Shown one piece after another: positions 16,702 to 25,322 of a DNA stretch of 64,000 nt. The DNA comes from Bradyrhizobium cenepequi (GTDB taxonomy: Bacteria; Pseudomonadota; Alphaproteobacteria; Rhizobiales; Xanthobacteraceae). Below the pieces are notes generated by a model that saw nothing but the letters and a program-made list of their open reading frames with translations, made no database searches and was not told where the DNA came from. The DNA lies in contig NZ_JAGKJI010000028.1 in assembly GCF_020329485.1 (NCBI RefSeq), positions 25,489 through 89,488 of the forward strand, written 5' to 3'. The translations under genes and the position numbers were made by a program. Numbering within the stretch: the first letter of the stretch is position 1; every line of letters starts with the position of its first letter.

Positions 16702-18063
16702 ATGCAGGTCACCGAGACCCTGAATGAGGGACTGAAGCACGAGTTCAAGATCAGCGTTCCCGCCACCGACCTCGACGCCAAGGCGGACGCGAAACTTGTC
16801 GACCTGAAGGACAAGGTGCGCCTCAACGGTTTCCGTCCCGGCAAAGTGCCCGTCAGCCATCTCAAGAAGATCTACGGCCGTTCGGTGATGGCGGAGACCA
16901 TCGACCAGACCATCCGCGACACCAACACACAGATCTTCACCGACCGCGGCTTCCGCCTTGCGACCGAGCCGAAGATCACGATGCCGACGGAGCAGAAGGA
17001 GGTCGAGGAGCTGCTCGCCGGCAAGAGCGACCTGACCTACACGGTGTCGATCGAGGTCGTGCCGCCGATCACGCTCGCCGATTTCAAGACTTTCTCGGTC
17101 GAGAAGCCGGTCGCCGATGTGACTGACACCGACGTCGATGAAGCGATCAAGCGCATCGCCGATCAGGGCCGTCCCTATTCGGCCAAGAGCGAGGGGGCGA
17201 AGGCGGAGAACGGCGACCGCGTCACCATCAACTTCAAGGGCACCATCAACGGCGAAGCCTTCGAGGGCGGGACCGGCGAGGGCATCCAGGTCATGCTCGG
17301 CGCCGGCCAGTTCATCCCCGGCTTCGAGGAGCAGTTGATTGGCATCGGCGCAGGCGAGACCCGCACGCTGAAGGTCACTTTCCCGAAGAACTATGCCAGC
17401 GAAAAGCTCGCCGGCCAGCCGGCCGAATTCGAGACCACGGCGACCGCCGTGGAAGCGCCTGGCGAGACTGTGATCGACGACGAGTTCGCCAAGGCGCTCG
17501 GGCTGGAATCGCTCGACAAGTTGAAGGAAGCTGCGCGGGCGCGGCTGACGGCGGAATTCGCCGGCGCGACGCGTCAGCGCATCAAGCGTGCGCTGCTCGA
17601 CCGGCTCGACGAGAACCACAAGTTCGAGGCGCCGCCGTCGCTGATCGACGAGGAGTTCAACCTGATGTGGAACTCGATCAAGGCGGAGATGGATTCCGCC
17701 GGCAAGACGTTTGCCGACGAGAACACCACCGAGGATGCCGCCAAGGAAGAGTACCGCAAGATTGCTGACCGCCGCGTGCGGCTCGGCCTTGTGCTGTCGG
17801 AGATCGGCGAGAAGAACAAAATCACGGTGTCCGACGATGAGGTCGGCCGCGCCGTGATCGAGCGCGCCCGCCAGTTGCCGGGCCGCGAGAAGGAGGTCTG
17901 GGACTTCTACCGCAACAACGCCCAGGCGCTCGCCCAGCTGCGTGCCCCGATCTACGAGGACAAGGTCGTCGACTTCATTCTCGAACTCGCCAACGTGACC
18001 GAGAAAAAGGTCTCGAAGGAAGACCTGTTCAAGGATGAAGACGCCGAGAAAACTGCGGCGTAG
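16702..18063 (+). CDS. tig: Trigger factor
   Basis: A 453-residue ribosome-associated chaperone and peptidyl-prolyl isomerase. The N-terminal ribosome-binding domain has the signature GFRPGKVP near residue 45. The FKBP-type isomerase domain follows (about 150-245, with DRVTINFKGTINGEAFEGGTGE and IPGFEEQLIG), then the helical C-terminal chaperone domain. The frame is open upstream to 16654, but MQVTETLNEGLKHEF at 16702 is the conserved beginning. It heads the tig-clpP-clpX-lon block. Confidence 0.97.
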   Translation: MQVTETLNEGLKHEFKISVPATDLDAKADAKLVDLKDKVRLNGFRPGKVPVSHLKKIYGRSVMAETIDQTIRDTNTQIFTDRGFRLATEPKITMPTEQKEVEELLAGKSDLTYTVSIEVVPPITLADFKTFSVEKPVADVTDTDVDEAIKRIADQGRPYSAKSEGAKAENGDRVTINFKGTINGEAFEGGTGEGIQVMLGAGQFIPGFEEQLIGIGAGETRTLKVTFPKNYASEKLAGQPAEFETTATAVEAPGETVIDDEFAKALGLESLDKLKEAARARLTAEFAGATRQRIKRALLDRLDENHKFEAPPSLIDEEFNLMWNSIKAEMDSAGKTFADENTTEDAAKEEYRKIADRRVRLGLVLSEIGEKNKITVSDDEVGRAVIERARQLPGREKEVWDFYRNNAQALAQLRAPIYEDKVVDFILELANVTEKKVSKEDLFKDEDAEKTAA

Positions 18064-18150
18064 TCCCGGCACTTCGTGTTAATGATGAACGGCGAAACCG
18101 GCCTGGCGACGGCATTCCGTCGCTAGGCGGGACCTGCCGAATCGGTTTGA

Positions 18151-18176
18151 CTTGCCGCGTTCGGACCTAGCCATCT
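18151..18176 (+). promoter_or_regulatory. Candidate RpoH-type promoter for clpP
   Basis: CTTGCC at 18151-18156 and CCATCT at 18171-18176, with 14 bases between, resemble the heat-shock sigma-32 pattern (CTTG then CCATNT). It lies about 130 bases before clpP. Position and the known heat induction of clpP in proteobacteria support it; the match is short and found by eye. Confidence 0.3.
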
Positions 18177-18304
18177 GTGCGGTCTTGCCGCCGCGAAAAT
18201 GGCGCATATCTGAGCGCAACTTAACGCAGTCCTGCATCACGGGACGATTGTCCGTACGGGCCAGCCGACGGGCGTTCGGCCCCGCCAACTCCAGGGGTAA
18301 TCCC

Positions 18305-18940
18305 ATGCGCGATCCCGTCGAAACCTACATGAACCTCGTGCCGATGGTCGTCGAACAGACCAACCGCGGTGAGCGCGCCTACGACATCTTCTCGCGCCTG
18401 TTGAAGGAGCGCATCATCTTCGTGACTGGCCCGGTCGAGGATGGCATGTCGACGCTGACCGTCGCGCAGCTCCTGTTCCTCGAGGCCGAGAATCCGAAGA
18501 AGGAAATCTCGATGTACATCAACTCGCCTGGCGGCGTGGTGACATCGGGCCTTGCGATCTACGACACCATGCAGTTCATCCGCCCGCCGGTGTCGACGCT
18601 GTGCACCGGGCAAGCGGCCTCGATGGGATCGCTATTGCTCGCTGCCGGCGAGAAGGACATGCGCTTCACGCTGCCGAATTCACGCATCATGGTGCATCAG
18701 CCCTCCGGCGGCTTCCAGGGCCAGGCCACCGACATCATGCTGCACGCGCAGGAGATCCTGAATCTCAAGAAGCGGCTGAACGAAATCTACGTCAAGCACA
18801 CCGGCCAGACCTACAAGGCCATCGAGGAAGCGCTCGAGCGCGACAAGTTCCTCACGGCGGACGACGCGAAAGCGTTTGGTCTTGTCGACAAGGTGATCGA
18901 CAAGCGCCCTGACGATCCGGCTACGGCAAAAGCTGCGTAG
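18305..18940 (+). CDS. clpP: ATP-dependent Clp protease proteolytic subunit
   Basis: A 211-residue serine protease that forms the tetradecameric barrel working with ClpX or ClpA. The catalytic triad is Ser106 (GQAASMGSLLLAAG), His131 (MVHQPSGG) and Asp180 (ALERDKFL). I start at the ATG of MRDPVETYMNLVPMVVEQ, which has AGGGG about eight bases upstream; a longer frame back to 18152 lacks conservation. clpX follows after a 429-base gap. Confidence 0.97.
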   Translation: MRDPVETYMNLVPMVVEQTNRGERAYDIFSRLLKERIIFVTGPVEDGMSTLTVAQLLFLEAENPKKEISMYINSPGGVVTSGLAIYDTMQFIRPPVSTLCTGQAASMGSLLLAAGEKDMRFTLPNSRIMVHQPSGGFQGQATDIMLHAQEILNLKKRLNEIYVKHTGQTYKAIEEALERDKFLTADDAKAFGLVDKVIDKRPDDPATAKAA

Positions 18941-19369
18941 TGTTACGGGATCGCTTGCGCGATTTTAACGTTGACGACGAACTCCCTGTCGGCACACTCA
19001 GGCGACTGCGGTGCAGTATGCCCCGACTTGGGCAGAAAGTTCCGCTTTCGCATAGCGCTGTCGCGTGGCAATGTCGCAACGGCCGTGCGTTTTCGACAGG
19101 TATCCACGTGCGGAGTTTATAAATCACGGTATTGTCACGGTGCCAGGTAGGCCCCCGGTTAGCGAATTCTTGATAGTCGGGTGACAGCATGATTGGCTCT
19201 GGCGTATCGGATGTAGTTGCGGGGAAGATTCGACTGAACCGCGATTCGCCAGATCAGTATTAAGTAGGGTCTTTTTTGGTACGGTTTTTGCTCTATCTAC
19301 ACCTAAAGTCCGGGCGGTACCGGAATGGGTCGATCGAGCGATGGGTTCGAACGGCGGACGGAGATAAGA
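18941..19369 (+). other. clpP-clpX intergenic region with weak terminator
   Basis: A 429-base gap without a gene. Just after clpP, ATCGC-TTGC-GCGAT followed by TTTT (18950-18966) is a short, weak terminator-like hairpin. The right half is less GC-rich than its surroundings and must carry the clpX promoter; I could not choose a site with confidence. Short frames on both strands look random. Confidence 0.4.
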
Positions 19370-20644
19370 ATGAGTAAGGTCGGCACGAGCGATTCCAAGA
19401 ACACGCTATATTGCTCGTTCTGCGGCAAGAGCCAGCACGAAGTCCGCAAGCTGATCGCGGGTCCCACCGTTTTCATCTGCGACGAATGCGTCGAGCTCTG
19501 CATGGACATCATCCGTGAGGAGAACAAGTCCTCGCTGGTGAAGTCGCGCGACGGCATCCCGACTCCGAAGGAAATCTGCAAGGTGCTGGACGATTACGTG
19601 ATCGGCCAGAGCCATGCCAAGAAGGTGCTGTCGGTTGCCGTGCACAATCACTACAAGCGGCTCAATCATCAGACCAAGCACAACGACGTCGAGCTCGCGA
19701 AGTCGAACATCCTGCTGATCGGTCCGACCGGCTCGGGCAAGACGCTGCTGGCGCAGACGCTGGCGCGCATTCTCGATGTGCCCTTCACGATGGCGGACGC
19801 GACGACGCTGACCGAAGCCGGCTATGTCGGTGAGGACGTCGAGAACATCATCCTGAAGCTGCTGCAGGCCGCCGACTACAACGTCGAGCGCGCGCAGCGC
19901 GGCATCGTCTATATCGACGAGATCGACAAGATCAGCCGCAAGTCGGACAATCCCTCGATCACGCGCGACGTGTCGGGCGAGGGCGTCCAGCAGGCACTGC
20001 TGAAGATCATGGAAGGCACGGTGGCTTCGGTTCCGCCGCAGGGCGGCCGCAAGCACCCGCAGCAGGAGTTCCTCCAGGTCGACACCACCAACATCCTCTT
20101 CATCTGCGGCGGCGCCTTCTCAGGCTTGGAGAAGATCATCTCTGCACGTGGCCGTTCGACCTCGATCGGCTTTGCGGCGCAGGTGCTCGCGCCGGAAGAT
20201 CGCCGCACCGGCGAGATTTTCCGCCACGTCGAACCGGAGGATCTCTTGAAGTACGGCCTGATCCCGGAGTTCGTCGGCCGCCTGCCGGTGGTCGCGACGC
20301 TGGAGGATCTCGACGAGACCTCGCTGAAGAAGATCCTGACCGATCCGAAGAACGCGCTGGTCAAGCAGTATCAGCGGTTGTTCGAGATGGAGAATATCGA
20401 GCTGACCTTCGCCGACGAGGCGCTTGGTGCGGTCGCCCGCAAGGCGATCGAGCGCAAGACCGGCGCCCGTGGGTTGCGCTCGATCCTGGAGAGTATCCTG
20501 CTCGAGACCATGTTCGATCTTCCGGGCCTGGAAGGCGTGGAAGAGGTCGTGATTTCGCGCGAAGTGGTCGAGGGAACGGCCCGTCCACTTTACATCTACG
20601 CGGATCGTTCCGACCGCGCCGTCGAGAGCAGCGCGAGCGCGTGA
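19370..20644 (+). CDS. clpX: ATP-dependent Clp protease ATP-binding subunit ClpX
   Basis: A 424-residue AAA+ unfoldase that feeds ClpP. The N-terminal zinc-binding domain has CSFCGKSQHEV and CDECVELC. Walker A is GPTGSGKT, Walker B is IVYIDEIDKI, and the pore and sensor blocks EAGYVGEDVENI and KTGARGLRSILE are intact. The start MSKVGTSDSKN at 19370 has GGAG upstream; the frame is open back to 19325 but without conservation. Full family length. Confidence 0.98.
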   Translation: MSKVGTSDSKNTLYCSFCGKSQHEVRKLIAGPTVFICDECVELCMDIIREENKSSLVKSRDGIPTPKEICKVLDDYVIGQSHAKKVLSVAVHNHYKRLNHQTKHNDVELAKSNILLIGPTGSGKTLLAQTLARILDVPFTMADATTLTEAGYVGEDVENIILKLLQAADYNVERAQRGIVYIDEIDKISRKSDNPSITRDVSGEGVQQALLKIMEGTVASVPPQGGRKHPQQEFLQVDTTNILFICGGAFSGLEKIISARGRSTSIGFAAQVLAPEDRRTGEIFRHVEPEDLLKYGLIPEFVGRLPVVATLEDLDETSLKKILTDPKNALVKQYQRLFEMENIELTFADEALGAVARKAIERKTGARGLRSILESILLETMFDLPGLEGVEEVVISREVVEGTARPLYIYADRSDRAVESSASA

Positions 20645-20684
20645 TGCGCCCGCCGGCCGTCGCGGCCGGATGAGCGAAGATGCG

Positions 20685-20714
20685 ATGGCTGCCGGGATTT
20701 CCGGCGGCCATTTT
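20685..20714 (+). terminator. clpX rho-independent terminator
   Basis: ATGGCTGCCGG and CCGGCGGCCAT form an 11-base stem with one mismatch around GATTT, followed at once by a T run. It is 40 bases after the clpX stop. A smaller GC hairpin without T run lies at 20653-20669. Confidence 0.75.
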
Positions 20715-20767
20715 GGCGTAGTTAATGACGCGCGTTTTATCCCGGATTTTCCGGTATTTCTAAGTTA

Positions 20768-20807
20768 CTTGACACCCCCATTGCCGATAGCCACCTAATG
20801 CTATCGG
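20768..20807 (+). promoter_or_regulatory. Candidate lon promoter with inverted repeat
   Basis: CTTGAC at 20768-20773 is the best -35-like word in the 315-base gap before lon and fits either the vegetative or the heat-shock sigma factor. Where the -10 should be lies a perfect inverted repeat, CCGATAGC (20784-20791) and GCTATCGG (20800-20807), around CACCTAAT. The overlap suggests an operator. The remaining gap (to 20959) is leader sequence ending in AAAGGA before the lon ATG. Confidence 0.35.
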
Positions 20808-20959
20808 TGACGAAAATTCATATCTTTAGATTCGTCGTCAGAAGATCCGAAACGAGAAGCGGCCGACGGCCGGGAGACGTCCGGATCATACCGGCACCTT
20901 GTGGTGGCCGCGCAAGCGAGCGGGCCGCGTGCAAGGGGGCACAACGAAAGGAATAGGCC

Positions 20960-23386
20960 ATGACAACCACAAAACCCCGGCCATCGATCGTCTACGGCGA
21001 AAGCCATTCTTATCCGGTGCTGCCGCTCCGCGACATTGTCGTCTTCCCGCACATGATCGTGCCGCTCTTCGTCGGCCGCGAGAAGTCGATCCGCGCTCTT
21101 GAAGAAGTGATGAAGAACGACGCACTGATCCTGCTCGCGACGCAGAAGAATGCGTCCGACGACGATCCGGCGCCCGAGTCGATCTATGAGACGGGGACGC
21201 TCGCGAGCGTGCTGCAGCTCCTGAAGCTGCCCGACGGCACCGTGAAGGTGCTGGTCGAAGGGCTCGAGCGTGCGCGTGTCGAGAAATACTCCGACCGCAG
21301 CGAGTTCTACGAGGCGACCGCGGTCGCGCTCGCCGACACCGACGCCAATTCGGTCGAAGCCGAAGCCTTATCGCGCTCGGTCGTGTCCGATTTCGAGAGC
21401 TACGTGAAGCTGAACAAGAAGATCTCCGCCGAAGTCGTCGGCGTTGTTCAGGGGATCACTGATTTCGCCAAGCTCAGCGACAACGTCGCTTCGCATCTGG
21501 CGGTCAAGATCGCCGATCGCCAGTCCATCCTGGAGACGCTGTCGGTCACCCAGCGCCTGGAGAAGGTGCTTGGCCTGATGGAGAGCGAGATCTCGGTCTT
21601 GCAGGTGGAGAAGCGCATCCGCTCGCGCGTCAAGCGTCAGATGGAGAAGACCCAGCGCGAATATTATCTGAACGAGCAGATGAAGGCGATCCAGAAGGAG
21701 CTCGGCGACGATGAAGGTCGCGATGAGCTGGCCGATCTGGAAGAGCGCATCAACAAGACCAAGCTGTCCAAGGAAGCGCGAGAGAAGGCGCAGCATGAGT
21801 TGAAGAAGCTGCGTCAGATGTCGCCGATGTCTGCGGAAGCGACCGTGGTGCGCAACTATCTGGACTGGCTGCTGTCGATCCCGTGGAACAAGAAGTCCAA
21901 GGTCAAGAAGGACCTGGAAGCCGCGCAGGCGGTGCTGGACTCCGACCACTACGGGCTCGAGAAGGTCAAGGACCGCATCGTCGAGTATCTCGCGGTGCAG
22001 TCGCGCGCCAACAAGCTGACCGGACCGATCCTGTGCCTGGTCGGGCCTCCCGGCGTCGGCAAGACCTCGCTCGGCAAGTCGATCGCGAGGGCGACGGGGC
22101 GTGAATTCGTGCGCGTCTCGCTTGGTGGCGTGCGCGACGAGGCCGAGATCCGCGGTCACCGCCGCACCTATATCGGCTCGATGCCCGGCAAGATCATCCA
22201 GTCGATGCGGAAGGCGAAGACCTCGAATCCGCTGTTCCTGTTGGACGAGATCGACAAGATGGGCGCCGACTTCCGCGGCGATCCGTCCTCGGCATTGCTC
22301 GAGGTCCTGGACCCCGAGCAGAACTCGACCTTCAACGACCACTATCTGGAGGTCGACTACGACCTGTCGAACGTGATGTTCATCACGACCGCGAATACGC
22401 TCAATATTCCGGGCCCGCTGATGGACCGCATGGAGATCATCCGGATCGCAGGCTACACGGAGAACGAGAAAGTCGAGATCGCGCGCAAGCACCTGATCCC
22501 GAACGCGATCTCCAAGCACGGCCTGGACTCAAAGGAATGGTCGATCGACGACGATGCCTTGCTGCTGATGATCCGCCGCTACACCCGCGAAGCGGGCGTG
22601 CGCAACCTGGAACGTGAGCTGTCGACACTGGCCCGCAAGGCGGTGAAGGAGCTGATGATCTCCAAGAAGAAGTCGGTAAAGGTCACCGAGAAGAACATTG
22701 AAGAGTTCCTCGGCGTGCCCAAGTACCGCTTCGGCGAGATCGAGAGCGAGGACCAGGTCGGCATCGTCACGGGTCTGGCCTGGACCGATGTCGGCGGCGA
22801 GCTGCTCACCATCGAGGGCGTCATGATGCCTGGCAAGGGCAAGATGACGGTCACGGGCAACCTGCGCGACGTGATGAAGGAGTCGATTTCGGCGGCGGCG
22901 TCCTACGTTCGCTCGCGGGCGATCAACTACGGCATCGAGCCGCCGATGTTCGACCGACGCGACATCCACGTGCACGTGCCGGAGGGCGCAACCCCGAAGG
23001 ATGGTCCGTCCGCCGGTGTCGCGATGGCCACCGCGATCATCTCGGTCATGACCGGTATCCCGGTTCGCCATGAGGTCGCAATGACCGGGGAGATCACGCT
23101 GCGCGGCCGTGTGTTGCCGATCGGCGGTCTGAAGGAGAAGCTCCTGGCTGCTGCCCGCGGCGGCATCAAGACGGTGCTGATCCCCGAGGACAATGCCAAG
23201 GATCTCACGGAGATTTCCGATGCGATCAAGGGTGGCATGGATATCATCCCGGTCTCCCGTCTCGACGAGGTCGTCGCCAAGGCGTTGGTGCGGGTGCCCA
23301 CACCGATCGTCTGGGATGAGGAGACCAAGGTCGACGTCAAGCCCGACACTGCCGAAGAAGCGGCGGGCGGCCTGACGGCGCACTGA
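20960..23386 (+). CDS. lon: ATP-dependent protease La
   Basis: An 808-residue homo-oligomeric AAA+ serine protease that degrades misfolded and regulatory proteins in the cytoplasm. Domains in order: the LON N-domain (YPVLPLRDIVVFPHMIVPLFVG), the AAA+ module with Walker A GPPGVGKTS and LFLLDEIDKMG as Walker B, and the protease domain with the Ser-Lys dyad at Ser684 (PKDGPSAG) and Lys727 (GGLKEK). A good AAAGGA site precedes the ATG. Full length, intact. Confidence 0.98.
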   Translation: MTTTKPRPSIVYGESHSYPVLPLRDIVVFPHMIVPLFVGREKSIRALEEVMKNDALILLATQKNASDDDPAPESIYETGTLASVLQLLKLPDGTVKVLVEGLERARVEKYSDRSEFYEATAVALADTDANSVEAEALSRSVVSDFESYVKLNKKISAEVVGVVQGITDFAKLSDNVASHLAVKIADRQSILETLSVTQRLEKVLGLMESEISVLQVEKRIRSRVKRQMEKTQREYYLNEQMKAIQKELGDDEGRDELADLEERINKTKLSKEAREKAQHELKKLRQMSPMSAEATVVRNYLDWLLSIPWNKKSKVKKDLEAAQAVLDSDHYGLEKVKDRIVEYLAVQSRANKLTGPILCLVGPPGVGKTSLGKSIARATGREFVRVSLGGVRDEAEIRGHRRTYIGSMPGKIIQSMRKAKTSNPLFLLDEIDKMGADFRGDPSSALLEVLDPEQNSTFNDHYLEVDYDLSNVMFITTANTLNIPGPLMDRMEIIRIAGYTENEKVEIARKHLIPNAISKHGLDSKEWSIDDDALLLMIRRYTREAGVRNLERELSTLARKAVKELMISKKKSVKVTEKNIEEFLGVPKYRFGEIESEDQVGIVTGLAWTDVGGELLTIEGVMMPGKGKMTVTGNLRDVMKESISAAASYVRSRAINYGIEPPMFDRRDIHVHVPEGATPKDGPSAGVAMATAIISVMTGIPVRHEVAMTGEITLRGRVLPIGGLKEKLLAAARGGIKTVLIPEDNAKDLTEISDAIKGGMDIIPVSRLDEVVAKALVRVPTPIVWDEETKVDVKPDTAEEAAGGLTAH

Positions 23387-23411
23387 CCAGGACCGGATCG
23401 CTTGAACAACG

Positions 23412-23440
23412 AACGGCGCCTTCGGGCGCCGTTTTTGTTT
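23412..23440 (+). terminator. lon rho-independent terminator
   Basis: A perfect nine-base stem, AACGGCGCC and GGCGCCGTT, closed by a TTCG tetraloop and followed by a T-rich run (TTTTTGTTT counting the stem end). It is 26 bases after the lon stop. Confidence 0.92.
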
Positions 23441-23501
23441 ATGGGAGGTTCGATCGCAGAAAGCGCGACAGAAATAAGGAGCAGGCGGAGACGAGGGTGC
23501 C

Positions 23502-23906
23502 ATGAAGATCGACGGGCAATGCCACTGCGGCCTCGTGACCTATGAGGCCGATATCGATCCGGAGCGGGTGTCGATCTGCCACTGTACGGATTGCCAGATG
23601 CTGAGCGGCTCGCCTTACCGCGTCACCGTGATCTGCGCCGGCGAAGCAATACGCCTCACGGGCAAGTCGCCGAAAATCTATGGCAAGCCCGGCGACAACG
23701 GACGTATCCGCTTCCAGCATTTCTGCCCCGAATGCGGTTCCCCACTGTTTACGAGCGGGGAAGATGGCAGTCCCGAGGATTGGGGCATTCGCTGGGGCAG
23801 CATCCGCCAGCGCGACCAATTGCAGCCGCGACGGCAACTCTGGCGCCGCTCAGCCGCGCCCTGGATCAACGATCTCAATGCATTGCCGGGGCTTCCGACT
23901 GAATGA
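23502..23906 (+). CDS. GFA family zinc-binding protein
   Basis: A 134-residue protein of the glutathione-dependent formaldehyde-activating (GFA/CENP-V) fold. The zinc ligands are visible: GQCHCG near residue 7, CHCTDC near residue 27 and CPECGSPL near residue 76. Members bind glutathione adducts, but most, including this one, have no proven reaction. It is monocistronic between the lon terminator and tRNA-Val. Confidence 0.85.
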   Translation: MKIDGQCHCGLVTYEADIDPERVSICHCTDCQMLSGSPYRVTVICAGEAIRLTGKSPKIYGKPGDNGRIRFQHFCPECGSPLFTSGEDGSPEDWGIRWGSIRQRDQLQPRRQLWRRSAAPWINDLNALPGLPTE

Positions 23907-23956
23907 TGGACCCCATCTTGCGTCTCGGGCCAGGGCAAGGGTAAAGAGGCGGCCGA

Positions 23957-24033
23957 GGGCGGTTAGCTCAGCTGGTTAGAGCATCTCGTTTACACCGAGA
24001 GGGTCGGGAGTTCGAATCTCTCACCGCCTACCA
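23957..24033 (+). tRNA. tRNA-Val (anticodon TAC)
   Basis: A 77-base cloverleaf with the CCA end encoded. The acceptor GGGCGGT pairs with ACCGCCT (one G-T closing pair), TAGCTCAGCTGGTTAGAGC forms the D arm, the anticodon loop is TTTACAC (anticodon TAC), and the T loop is TTCGAAT. The encoded CCA overlaps the first bases of a palindromic repeat. Confidence 0.95.
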
Positions 24034-24092
24034 GCCTTCGCCCTGCGGGCTTCGGCTGGGCAAGCCAGGCGATGCGCACAGGGCGAAGGCTG
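24032..24092. repeat. Palindromic repeat abutting tRNA-Val
   Basis: CAGCCTTCGCCCTG at 24032-24045 and its exact complement at 24079-24092 form a 14-base perfect stem around 33 bases. The left arm shares two bases with the tRNA CCA. It probably terminates tRNA transcription; I recall similar units elsewhere in Bradyrhizobium, but there is no second copy in this window. Confidence 0.65.
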
Positions 24093-24180
24093 TCGCGCCG
24101 AAGCTCGAAGAGCGAAGGCGGACTGGTGCGGCAGGTTCGTGCCGCACCGATGCAAATGCCTGTCGATGAATATCCCGATC

Positions 24181-24552
24181 TCATGCCGTCTTGGTGAACA
24201 TCGTCAGGACGCCATCAGCGATGTTGATGGCAACGACTTGCGAGGAAGTCACGCCCTTCGACTTGAGCGCGGATACTGCCTGCGGGGTCGCGTCAATGGA
24301 CTTCCGAAGTGACTGCATGTCCTCATCGCTGGTCTGCGAGATGATTTCATCCACTTTCGACCGCACGGCCGGCTGCAGTTCCTTGACGTCGACAACCTGT
24401 ATGCTCCGTATCACGGTGCCGGGCTGAGACTGAGCAGGCGGTGACTCCGCTCCGCGTTGTTGCGAGGGGGCTCCCTGTGCCAGCACCAAAGCCGGAGTTC
24501 CCAGGCAGAGAGCTGCAATGATGGCGGACGCCGTAAAGATGCGCATGGTCAT
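24181..24552 (-). CDS. Hypothetical exported protein
   Basis: A 123-residue protein with a clear Sec signal (MRIFTASAIIAALCLGTPALVLA, cut near AQG). After a Gln/Pro/Ser-rich linker, the mature part is a small helical region (SIQVVDVKELQPAVRSKVDEIISQTSDEDMQSLRKSID). No cysteines, no known domain that I recognise. Expected to be periplasmic. Start at 24552 or six bases later. Confidence 0.7.
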   Translation of the reverse strand: MTMRIFTASAIIAALCLGTPALVLAQGAPSQQRGAESPPAQSQPGTVIRSIQVVDVKELQPAVRSKVDEIISQTSDEDMQSLRKSIDATPQAVSALKSKGVTSSQVVAINIADGVLTMFTKTA

Positions 24553-24729
24553 GCCTTTCCAGGTTGAGGAATAAACAAGTCCTAACCGTGAAATCTGGTT
24601 GGTATCTGCTTCTCATGTGGCCATTCGGTGAAAGCAATGCGGCTTCAATGCGCACGGCTGACGCTCACTGACGGATTGGCGATGCGCGCAACTGGGTGAT
24701 ATCATTGCGTGAAAACCCGGGAGCAGCCC

Positions 24730-25008
24730 ATGAGAGCCCTTGTTGCCGCCCTGATGATCGCGTTGATGGCCGGATCGGCGTTGGCGCAGAACGCCGTGCC
24801 GCGATACGGCGACGTCGACAAGGACAAGAGTCCGTCGCAGAAGGAGGAGGAGCGCAAGGCCGAGCGCGCCTACCAGAGATCGCTGCGTAACATTCCCGAC
24901 AAGGCGGGGCCCAGCGATCCCTGGGGCGCCGTACGCAGCGACAACGCGCCCCCATCGGCCGCCAATGCAACGCAGAGGAAATCCAAAACCGGCAGTGCTG
25001 CGAAATAG
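24730..25008 (+). CDS. Hypothetical small exported protein
   Basis: A 92-residue protein with a Sec signal (MRALVAALMIALMAGSALA, cut before QNAVPRYG). The mature part is charged and probably disordered, with DVDKDKSPSQKEEERKAERAYQRSL likely helical. The frame begins at a GTG at 24709, but the ATG at 24730 has GGGAG at good distance. It is eight bases before the YciI gene and may be cotranscribed with it. Function unknown. Confidence 0.65.
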   Translation: MRALVAALMIALMAGSALAQNAVPRYGDVDKDKSPSQKEEERKAERAYQRSLRNIPDKAGPSDPWGAVRSDNAPPSAANATQRKSKTGSAAK

Positions 25009-25016
25009 GCGCTGCA

Positions 25017-25322
25017 ATGAAATACTTCCTCTGCAAGCTTGTTCCGCCACGTCCGACCTTCCCTCAGGATATGACGCCGCGCGAGGCCGAGATCATGCAG
25101 GCCCACACGGCCTATTGCGGGGAACTGCTACGGACCGGCAAGGCGATCGTGTTCGGCCCCGTGGCCGATCCGGCCGGTGTCTGGGGGTTAGGCGTGCTGC
25201 AATTGCCTGACGATGCCGATCCGCAGACCATCATCGCCAACGATCCCGTCATGAAGGCCGATGCCGGCTTCACCTATCAGGTGGTGCCGATGCCGCGGGC
25301 TGCAACGAAAGAGACCTGCTGA
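25017..25322 (+). CDS. YciI family protein
   Basis: A 101-residue YCII-domain (ferredoxin-like fold) protein: MKYFLCKLVPPRPTFPQDMTPREAEIMQAHTAYCGELLRTGKAIVFGPV, then DPQTIIANDPVMKADAGFTYQV, the usual start and end of the family. Members are dimers with a putative active-site His-Asp pair but unknown chemistry. The stop overlaps the start of the methyltransferase (TGATG), so the two are coupled. Confidence 0.85.
   Translation: MKYFLCKLVPPRPTFPQDMTPREAEIMQAHTAYCGELLRTGKAIVFGPVADPAGVWGLGVLQLPDDADPQTIIANDPVMKADAGFTYQVVPMPRAATKETC

Noticed and set aside
16312..18072. A very long minus-strand open frame that would extend the oxidase-like protein to 1018 residues
   Set aside because: The upstream part lies antisense to tig and tRNA-Leu, has no domain and is a typical high-GC shadow frame; the real protein begins at its Tat signal near 16311.
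21368..22519. A 383-residue antisense frame within lon
   Set aside because: It mirrors Lon codons and shows no domain or ribosome site of its own.
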